Below the pieces are notes generated by a model. That model was not told the origin of the DNA, did not search any database, and worked only from the letters and a program-made list of their open reading frames with translations. Shown in pieces: positions 56,200 through 64,000 of a stretch of DNA of 64,000 nucleotides; position 1 is the first letter of the stretch; each line of letters starts with the position of its first letter. The translations under genes were made by a program, and so were the position numbers. Source of the stretch: Lepeophtheirus salmonis (lineage: Eukaryota > Arthropoda > Copepoda > Siphonostomatoida > Caligidae); contig NC_052137.2 in assembly GCF_016086655.4 (NCBI RefSeq), forward strand, positions 40,134,007-40,198,006, in the 5' to 3' direction.

Positions 56200-58650
56200 G
56201 TGAAGGGATTTTGAAGAATGTATCCCGCATTGTTTAGAATAGGATGGTCAGGGGATATACCTAACTGTTCCAGACGTCTTTTTATTAAATATCTCGGGTT
56301 ATTCTCCAGGACTCAATTCTGCATTTTGATGTCCACTGTCTTATTTAACTCCAGAAGAAGTCATCACGAATACGATTTATTTTTTGACAAGCGCCTTCGT
56401 TAAATGGAATGTATAACTTTTGGAATAATAATTGTATTCCAAACCTTGACTTGGTCTATGAGAATCAGCAGTAGGGAGGAGTACAACTTCTTTCAGATCT
56501 TCAAATTTTGAAATGACTTGTGTCACGTTTCTTTTTATAGCAGAATCTCCGCTGAGACGTCAATTCTTAAGCCCAAAAGAGAGGAGAATTCCGGAACCTT
56601 CAGATGTGGAAAATTAGTTCTGAATACATCCTCATCAAACGTAAGGACATCCATTTTGTCGAGATTCGCTCTTAGGCCTGAGTCATCTTTAAGTTTATCT
56701 AGGGTTTGAAAAGTTATAATTAGATATTGGGTTAAGCTCACTGGAGTACCCTCGAAATGATCAGTGTAAGGTCGTCTGCGTACCAAAATGATTTGTAAGT
56801 TTTGTCTAGATATCTAAGACCTTTACTCTGGTCATTACTAACTAATTCCTTGTGCAGGCTATTGGCTACCAGTAAGAATAAGAAAGGAGACAAGCAGTCT
56901 CCGTGTTTACGGCCTCTTGTATTATGTAACTAGGAGGAGTAACCTCCTATCTCTATTGTGCAGGGAGCTTGACGAAAGACAGTGGCAGTCATATGGAGGA
57001 ACCCGGGGGAGAATGCATCTCTGATTAATTACCGAAGTATGAGAAACCGAGTCAAACGCTTTCTTACAGCAAAGCTGTATAATGCGATAAATGTCTGCGG
57101 CCAGTCTCGTTTCCATGAGTCCTTTCTGTTCGCTCGTAATAGTGCTTGGGAACACTTTCTCCAATTTCATATTTAGTATAACTGTCATTATTTTCTATGA
57201 CGAGATTAGTAGAGTAATTGGTCTATAATTACTTATATCTAAAACATTTTTTTATCTTTTCCTTTTTCAGGGAAACCCACCAAAGTTCCTGAACTAATAA
57301 AATCTGGAACACTACATTCAGGAAAGATCTCCTCGTAGGCACCCTCCAGGACCGGGGCTAAGTCAGAAGTGCAAGTCTTATAAAATTTGCAAGGGTGTCC
57401 TGATGACCCCGGGTACTTATGGTTTTTTTATAAGGGGATAATTATTCTAATATGTCACTTCACTTAATTGGCTCATCTATTCCCTCAAAATGTATCTTAG
57501 TCTGGCTCCCTGAATTAGGGTATTTATTCTACCAAAAAACTTGCCACCAATAGCTTGAATTACGATTGTTATTTTCTACTTTGAGAGTATTTTTCATCTG
57601 CTTCAAATTGCCAGTACCAGAGATGTTGCTTTTAACCAGGTCAGCTTATACTCTTATCATGTCACCCTCGTTTTTGTATCCATTATTATCTTCTTTAGTT
57701 TGTTGTTTTTTTCCTCGTCAGATCCCCTGAGCGCTTCGATTTCCGCTTTGACTGAATTTATTTTCCTTGCATCCTCCTTCCCTACTAATTTCATAATAAG
57801 TCTTGATGAGTTTTCAATTTTTTCAAGAGGTTGAAGAGATGATTATATATCCATATCCTGCCGTTCTTTATAATAATTTATGCTAATATTCACATTTTTC
57901 TTAATATTTTCAGACTTGAGACATAAAGTTTCCAAAAATATTTTTTTCTCGGCAGTCTAATGCCGACCATTGCTCAGATGGGGCATGATCGGATAGAGGC
58001 GAAGGGTGGACTTTAACATTTATCATACTTTTAGCAATGATTGGAGATACAAAAAAATAATCAAGTCGGATTCTTTTTGGATTGATTGAAGACGCCCGTG
58101 AGAAGAAAGTCATGTCTACGTTTTGAAGTCGTAGTTTCAACGCAAGATCGTCCCAAAAATTACTTAATATAATTTTTTCTAGGTCTTGTGGATTTTTTAT
58201 ATTTCTAGAGCCGCCGTAATTGATCGCATCCCTTTTTGGAATCCAAAAATTGGGATGTTAAGATACCCCAACAATATTATCTCCAGCTCTCCTGGCGTCC
58301 ACCGGTTTATTATTTCGCTACGAAAGGATCCAGAGTCCCCATTTGCAAAAACTCATGTTCGAGGTCCTATGAAATCCATGTCGATAATTACATAATTACC
58401 CCTTCGGTCTGCGTATACTAGAATTGGATTTAGCCATTCCTTGGCCAGCAACGAGACTCCTTTAGAAAGATGAGATGTTTATATTAAGGTTTGGACAGAT
58501 ATGACTTTTGTGTTTTTTGCAATACATTAGGCGAGACATTGTCAAAGTGACTATGAACTAGAGCTAACACGTCAGGGAGATGTAATGTATTCAAATATTG
58601 GAATATCTGGATATGGAGTGAACGTTATAAGACATCATGCTTGGTATTTT
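56200..58650 (-). pseudogene. L1/Tx1-like LINE ORF2 relic, endonuclease to C-terminus
   Basis: Reading down the minus strand: endonuclease pieces LHLPDVLALVHSHF (about 58600), SKGVSLLAKEWLNP, YVIIDMDFIGPRT, GELEIILLGYLNIPIFGF, and TFFSRASSINPKRIRLDYFF with HPSPLSDHAPS (58140-57950). Then the linker and reverse transcriptase: APVLEGAYEEIFPECSVPDF, KLEKVFPSTITSEQKGLMET, KKAFDSVSH, GRKHGDCLSPFLFLLVANSL, and the catalytic YADD at 56782-56771. The thumb follows: ITFQTLDKLKDDSGLRANLD, FDEDVFRTNFPHLKV, SSLLGLR, and EDLKEVVLL. Many stops and frameshifts; the first 50-100 endonuclease residues, ORF1 and the poly(A) end are not found. The family is shared with 20.5-21.6 kb. Plus-strand open frames here are shadows. 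Confidence 0.9.
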
Positions 58651-58734
58651 TTTACTACTAACACTCTAATATGAATATATTATGGTCTTACAATCAATTT
58701 AAGATATTGTTACAAAATTAAAATTTAGAGGAAT

Positions 58735-59110
58735 ATTCCAGATTCCCATTCACTTATCTCTCCTCTAAATCAGGGATTAGATGTCTTCAGGATTTGTTGC
58801 CATTTCAGTTTGCCGCAATATATTCACTCGGACCAAGGACCTGCTTTTATGTCGAAAGAATTGAAAACTTATCTAACTCTAAGAATATTAGCTACAAGTC
58901 GTACTACGCCTTACCCTCCTCAAAGGAATGGGCAGGTTGCACGATATAACGACATTATTTGGAAGGCTGTGATATTAGCTCTCAAATCTGGGGAGCTGCC
59001 GATATAAGAATAGGAATTTGTACTCAATGAAGCTCTAAAAACTATCAGAAGCTTACTTTCTACTGTACTAATCTGACTCTGCACGAAATTATGATTAATT
59101 ATCATCGGAA
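58735..59110 (+). pseudogene. Ty3/gypsy integrase fragment
   Basis: The frame at 58810-59007 reads LPQYIHSDQGPAFMSKELKT, then TSRTTPYPPQRNGQVARYND and IIWKAVILALKSGELPI; beyond its stop ALKTIRSLLSTVL continues. This is the central core of a retroelement integrase. The HSDQG Asp (58831-58833) is intact, and exactly 35 residues later, where the DD(35)E catalytic Glu should be, GQVARYN has Ala (GCA, 58939-58941). The first Asp domain, the chromodomain and other polyprotein parts are absent, and no LTR was identified. It adjoins the LINE remnant with no spacer of note. Confidence 0.9.
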
Positions 59111-60899
59111 GATGGGTCATATATCATATGTAGTGATTTTTTGTATTACAATCTAATTAACATTTAAAGTTATAAAGTAATTAAAAAAGCCATATAAATC
59201 AAAGATATAATTATATTATCCACATACGTTAGCTTTTTCCCCTGACTTTTTATGTACGTGCGATTGAGTTTCCCTGTTGTTGCCCCCCCCCCTACCTCAA
59301 AAGAGGAGAACCTTTGGGGCTATCCATTTGTCCCTGTTTGAATATAAAAGTATTAAATAAAAAATTATAGATTTATAAGGTTTATTTTAAGCTTAGCTTT
59401 TATAAGTATTATCCCTCTTTTTATTTGAAAATTAGGCCCAAGTTTATATATTCACTATTTAGCGGGCTTTCCTTTTCTTTAATACTTCTTGTCTAACTAT
59501 AATGGTAAGTTTAATGTGGGCAATTTATTTTGTCAATTTGCCCTGATGATGGAGTCTTAAAATTTGTTGAGAATGAAACCATTTTTGATAAATAATAATA
59601 GAAAACAACATTGTTTATTGGCATTGTTAAAAAAAAAAAATAATCTATCCAAAAATTGATATTCATTTTGTAATTTTTAACCATTTCAACACTTCAGGCT
59701 AAAGTGTGATTCTACCATAGTTCAATTCGAAACAAATTAGAGTCAGAAATTAATCTTTAATTTCCAACTGATTTATATATGAATATGACTCATTTTGCTC
59801 CAAACAACGTGAATTCACTAGATCCTCTCCCTATACTATACTATTTGACTTCAAACACTAATACTCCACAAAATACTTAATTAATCAACGATACTTAAAC
59901 CTTAAATGATTCCTTTCCTATATATTTTCCATTTTTATTAACAATTAAATTATTTTAATTAATACTTGAGTGTATGAAAGAAAATGAATCTACCTGAGAA
60001 TAATTATTCCAAGATTTTAAATTCAGAAAAATGTGGCACAGCTCAGGATTGGGATGTTTTACTCACGATTGTCCAATATCCCTAGCTAAGGCAGTACTAC
60101 TATTTGATTATTCCACAAAAATCTTGGAACACAACCAAGGCCAGCTTTAAGTATACCTTGCTTTTGATTGGGGGCCTGCGTAAGGTAAAATTTCAAGTAT
60201 TCAAATTGAAAAGACATTTTTTTGAAAAATACCTAATAAAGAGGAATCATCTGTTATAAGAATTAAAGGGTATTTTAAGAAAATATGTTAAAAAATTGGA
60301 AAAAACATAGATATTTAATTAAATATGAACAAAATATGTTTTAAAAATAGAGGAATATTATACAAAGGCAATAGAAAAAAAAAGTGAAATGATTATTTTT
60401 TTAAATCAAATTTAAAAGAATAAAAAAGTTCTTGCATATTTGTCTTTACCCCATTCCCCGAGCATGCTAAAGCCAGCCCCTGGTATAGCTAATGAGCAAT
60501 TTAAGTATGTTAACGTGCCCTACTTACATATTATAAGGATGTTCGTATATGATATGCATAGATTTATTATTAAAAAAAAAGCCATACATCAGTCATAAAT
60601 AACTTTCTGCTGATAACATCTTTACCTTACGATTTTTATAAAAATTAATATTACATGGAAACATTATTTATATATTATTGTTCTATAATATGTAATATTT
60701 TATGTAAACTTAAAAATGTATAACTATCACTTGAAAAACCAACAATTATTATAATGTAGAAAAACAAATATACACAAAACACTTTTGTAGTATATATTTT
60801 TCCCCACCATACATCCATCCTTTCCTATACACATTCCTCTGTTCATTCTTCCAATCCAAGTCGGGCTCTTCTATTTTTGAAGTATCCAAGAATACGGAT
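59111..60899. other. AT-rich stretch without a gene
   Basis: A C run (10 nt) lies near 59284. A CTGATGA...GAAAC arrangement occurs at 59543-59579. Otherwise nothing is recognised. Confidence 0.45.
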
Positions 60900-61370
60900 T
60901 GATTACTCCATATATGTATCGAAACTACCTGGGATCCCCTTCCATCTGCACCGGATCGCGTAGAATATTAGGAGGACGCTTACAATCAAACTCTCCATTT
61001 TTCTGCAGTTCGCATGCCGGATCGACGACGTTATGACCCAGTCTAGGACGTCTAGTTTCTCCCCGTACTCCGCAAGAATATTCCTCACTACGGCTTCTCT
61101 AATATTTTCAGTCCATGAGGACTTGTAGAACATGTGTCAGCTTGTCTCGGTGGTTTCTAACCCACAGAAGAAGAAATTCCTCTTCGTTGCATCTGATAGT
61201 GACTTATTTAGAAATAATTAGGAGGTGGATTTTCACCGAAGAACCACCAAGTTTTTTTTTCGCTCCGCAACTATTTTGTGAGAACTTGAAGATTTAGTCC
61301 TTGACATAAATCCATTCCTAATACCACGACTCGTAAGGGATTCCAAGATAAATATTTTTGATAGATAATT
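60900..61370 (-). pseudogene. LINE ORF2 C-terminal fragment with cysteine motif
   Basis: The minus strand reads ATKRNFFFCGLETTETSLHM then FYKSSWTENIREAVVRNILA, EYGEKLDVLDWVITSSIRHA and SLIVSVLLIFYAIRCRWKG. The FFCG...ET..H pattern followed by a helical segment is the C-terminal zinc-knuckle-like region of L1/Tx1 LINEs. It is separate from the longer LINE at 56.2-58.65 kb, which lies downstream on the same strand, so it could be a displaced tail or an independent copy. The open frame 60903-61133 covers only its second half. A frameshift separates the two parts. Confidence 0.66.
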
Positions 61371-61679
61371 ATAAATCTTTCCACCATAGTTATTTATTAA
61401 GAAGATGCCTTAAGTTAATTTGTTTGACCATTATTTCCCCTTCAATGATAAAGTCTATGAACTATTTGCTGTATTTTGTGGGAGTATGTCAGAGTCAATG
61501 AAAGTTATTTATTTTATACAGTTGAACAAATAAAATAAACTACACACACAAAGTTTATACGTGTCTTTGAACCATGTTATTATTAATACGACTGTACAAA
61601 GATGCTTTCTATCTAGTCCAGTAGTTCCTATCGTTTTCCCCTTCGTTCCCAAATTTAAGAATCTATAAAGAGTCACATC
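61371..61679. other. AT-rich stretch without a gene
   Basis: No gene recognised. Confidence 0.45.
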
Positions 61680-61980
61680 TAGTGTTGAGTCGGTCCTTAA
61701 TTATTTGGTCCAGTCCAGTTGTAGCACCGGTCCTATTGGAACATAGGACTGTCAGTCCCTGGTACCGGTCCTTAATTGTGAGACCTTTAAATTTTTCCTA
61801 TATTTGTGGATGGTTTATTAAGTCAAATAACATATATTATTTTGACTTAGTTATGCTGTTTATTTTATTGTACAACAGAATAATGAGAAAAAAGACACTC
61901 AATTACGCCACGAGTGATCGATTTGACCTTTTTAAGAGTCAACAAATGAGACTGGGCTGCGGTCCTTGGTCCTAAATATC
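61680..61980. mobile_element. Possible hAT-like MITE
   Basis: Begins TAGTGTTGAGTCGGTCC and contains repeated CGGTCCTTAATT (61691 and 61767), TTGGTCCAGTCC and GGTACCGG. The right end inverted reads TTAGGACCAAGGACCGC. Ends are similar to the candidate at 24921. The open frame 61682-61975 spans the whole repeat and is not a gene. Confidence 0.35.
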
Positions 61981-62524
61981 AACCAATATTACACAAACAA
62001 TTCCCTCACCTCCTTCCGATGAGGAATAAATTACCTTTTTCCTTTAAAACAGACAATTTTCCATTCTTTTAACATATACATATTTGTTCTGTACAATCTG
62101 CAGCAAAGTAAATGATTTTAAGTACATACTTGCAAGGAATAATTGAACTTTTATTGGCTGTTTAAAACTTAACAATTGGTAAACATTATGTAGGACATTA
62201 TAAAGTTCAAATGCTGCATAGATATTACTAGTAAATACATAATAAATTTTAATTCATTAAATAGAAAAAATGATTATATTAGTGTATTGCTTTTAATTAA
62301 AATGACTTATTAGGTATTACAAGGCATAGAAACTATAGTGATCTCAATATCGACAAAAGTGAGCTTCAAATTTTGCAATGGTCATATTTAGAGCTGTAGA
62401 AAATATGATCTTAAACGAGCGCAAGACTTTCGTAGTTTCAACTTGAGCAGTGTTTATCAACACCAAATTTGTTGGTGGCATGGTGTTTGGAGAACCTTAA
62501 AACCCGGAAATAATTGTCTCAAAC
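61981..62524. other. AT-rich stretch without a gene
   Basis: No gene recognised. Confidence 0.45.
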
Positions 62525-62710
62525 CTTTTTACTACGTGCTCACATAAGTGGTTTCGGTAACAAGTTTGCGATATCTGACACATACACCAGCAAGTCGAAT
62601 AAAACAAACCGTGGATGTTTTTTTTCTGTAACGAAGCTTTGTAATGTTCGTTCCATTTATTTTATTCTTATAATCGAGTGAGACATCTAATATCTATGGA
62701 GGAAAGTATT
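62525..62710 (+). repeat. Repeat shared with 51190-51390
   Basis: AAGTGGTTTCGG, CATACACCAGCAAGTCGAAT and ATAATCGAGTGAGACATCTA correspond to the 51.2-kb copy in the same order and orientation. Confidence 0.5.
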
Positions 62711-63171
62711 ATTAATGATAGGTTTGGCATGATTTTCAAATATTCAGAAAAAAAATTCAATAATTCAAAACTATTTTCAAAAAATTTCAAAAATCTAGAG
62801 CTGTTAAAAAAATATAAAATTATTTGGGAAACAATTTCTAAAATTAAATTCCAAATATATAATTTTTTGAAAAAAAAATTTCAAATACTACATTTTTCGG
62901 AGAAAATTTTAAAATTCATAACTATTTACAGATAATTAAATCTTTATTCAAATATTACATTTTCTGGTGAAAATAATAATAACTTTTTAAATGTTTTGTT
63001 ACTTGAATTATATTTCTTGCAAGTTTGCAAAAAAACTATGTCCGTGGCAATATAAGTATTTTACTATAATTGGTTAAAAAAAAATTCTTTAAGTTTGCAA
63101 GGATACAATTGTATCTACTTTCTTAATTCCAATTAATAACAACATTGCAAAATAAAAACACTGTCAATGTT
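62711..63171. other. Low-complexity A/T-rich stretch
   Basis: Irregular repetition of TTCAAAA and AATTTC words produces a spurious open frame (62678-62935) made of Lys, Phe, Asn and Ile. Nothing else is recognised. Confidence 0.6.
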
Positions 63172-63475
63172 TCAACTACGTTTTGGTTCATATTTTTTAC
63201 AACCATATTGATATAATAGATAAACTGTTCTAATTATCATTTCAAAGATGTCTAGAGGAACTAACCGACGGACGTTATCCATTGGTGTTTTTAGATACTC
63301 ATCACAACTTCTCAGACGAATATTAAAGTTGATGGGTTCTTTCAGCCCCAAAAGCGGCAGCATGTAATCTATAATTGATCTCCAAGATGAACACATCTCT
63401 CTCCAGTACTATCCACAGCTTTGAAGGCTTCCGGTGGGCCTGCAAAGTTCCTCTCATTAAGATTGTATTCGTAGT
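63172..63475 (-). other. Coding-like relic, unassigned
   Basis: The minus strand reads YYEYNLNERNFAGPPEAFKA, VDSTGERCVHLGDQL, stop, while another frame continues SSWRSIIDYMLPLLGLKEPI, NFNIRLRSCDEYLKTPMDNV and RRLVPLDIFEMIIRTVYLL. The amino-acid composition is protein-like and both frames meet near one point, so a single frameshifted relic is plausible. I do not recognise the family. It ends where the neighbouring mariner begins, so the mariner may have inserted into it. Confidence 0.33.
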
Positions 63476-64000
63476 ACCAGGTGTAGTAAATGTACTGAGA
63501 CTTGCCTCTAAGTATTTATTAAAATACTCATAATTGATCAGGATGATGTTTTACATTGAAAATTTTATTTTATAATAAATTTTATTATAACAATGCACAT
63601 TAATTATGAATCTAGCCACCATCAGCCTCAATGAGAGCCTCCAACTGCCTCCGGAACCCCTTGCACACATTGGCAACGCAGAACTGTTTCAACTTACTTC
63701 ACTACTGGTTAAAAGAGGTCTTCAGGGCCTCAATATTCGGGTGGTGGACTTTGCAGGCCTTTTTCTCAATTTGCCACCAAATGGGGTAATCCAATGGATT
63801 CATATATGGGCTCTGAGGGGGTCAAAGGTTCTTTGACCAGAAGTTCATTTTGATATTCATCCACTCTGGTACATAGCAGTATCAGTGGGAGTCCCTTCCT
63901 TCTAAAATACGTACATGGCTTTGTTGGATGGTCTTGTTGATCTATGGGACCACGTTTTCCTTCAACTCCATCAAGTACTCGGCTGGAGGTAGCTGGTATC
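63476..64000 (-). pseudogene. DD36D mariner-like transposase, cut by the window end
   Basis: The terminal repeat TACCAGGTGTAGTAAATG lies at 63477. The minus strand, read from the window edge inward, gives the catalytic half in drifting frames: GVEGKRGPIDQ, YVF, stop, KEGTPTDTAM (Glu for the second Asp), then a MNFWSKNL-like block, NPLDYPIWW-like sequence with the third Asp, KACKVHHPNIEALKTSF, and a tail AVGGSH. The N-terminal half lies outside the window. Same family as 6.7, 41.9 and 45.0 kb. Plus-strand open frame 63606-63836 is its shadow. Confidence 0.82.

Noticed and set aside
61682..61975. 97-codon plus-strand open frame
   Set aside because: Lies across an internally repetitive candidate MITE; no protein similarity recognised.
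62678..62935. 85-codon open frame rich in Lys, Phe and Asn
   Set aside because: Arises from low-complexity A/T repeats; no globular composition.

Overview
The window looks like AT-rich intergenic or intronic DNA from an animal, most probably an arthropod and possibly a copepod such as a sea louse. I base this on very low GC, the absence of any intact bacterial-style operon, a dense layer of Tc1/mariner, P-element/THAP, LINE, Ty3/gypsy and MITE remnants, and an intronless decayed ubiquitin-conjugating enzyme E2. The species is an inference from the style of the transposases, not something the sequence proves. I found no gene that is convincingly intact. Roughly 25 kb of the 64 kb can be assigned to mobile-element remnants or repeats; the rest is mostly featureless AT-rich sequence.

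Left part (1-16.3 kb): a tandem palindromic module (1.3-1.6 kb), a THAP plus P-element-type transposase relic (3.1-4.8 kb), a MITE whose terminal inverted repeats carry TGACGTCA sites (5.3-5.8 kb), a mariner-like element inserted inside an older repeat (6.6-7.9 kb), a mariner N-terminal relic (8.1-8.5 kb), a short mariner with a perfect 21-bp terminal repeat (11.1-12.0 kb), a reverse-strand mariner relic (13 kb), a hAT-like MITE (14.2-14.7 kb) and a further mariner N-terminus (15.4-15.6 kb).

Middle (16.4-42 kb): a longer mariner relic on the minus strand (16.5-17.9 kb), a LINE reverse-transcriptase fragment (20.5-21.6 kb), several mariner relics, two diverged copies of a probable tRNA-derived SINE (24.6 and 39.2 kb), two DD41D-type internally deleted mariners (26.6-27.5 and 35.0-35.5 kb), the E2 processed pseudogene (34.0-34.4 kb), an unassigned coding-like relic (29.9-31.3 kb), and many copies of a long-inverted-repeat element (family A).

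Right part (42-64 kb): two nearly full-length but broken DD36D mariners (41.9-43.1 and 45.0-46.1 kb) with a third cut by the window end (63.5-64 kb), hAT-like MITEs, a LINE that runs from endonuclease to C-terminus in decayed form (56.2-58.65 kb), a Ty3/gypsy integrase fragment (58.7-59.1 kb), further LINE tails, and a possible short host exon at 50.7-50.9 kb.

Nothing here acts as a pathway. What links the parts is repeated invasion: four mariner spacing classes (DD34D, DD36D, DD37D, DD41D), internal deletions that leave N- and C-terminal transposase ends joined, and non-autonomous families sharing one mobile core sequence. I see no convincing new biological system. The best leads are the modular family A/B repeats, the SINE candidate, the palindromic tandem module near 1.4 kb and the TGACGTCA-bearing MITE.
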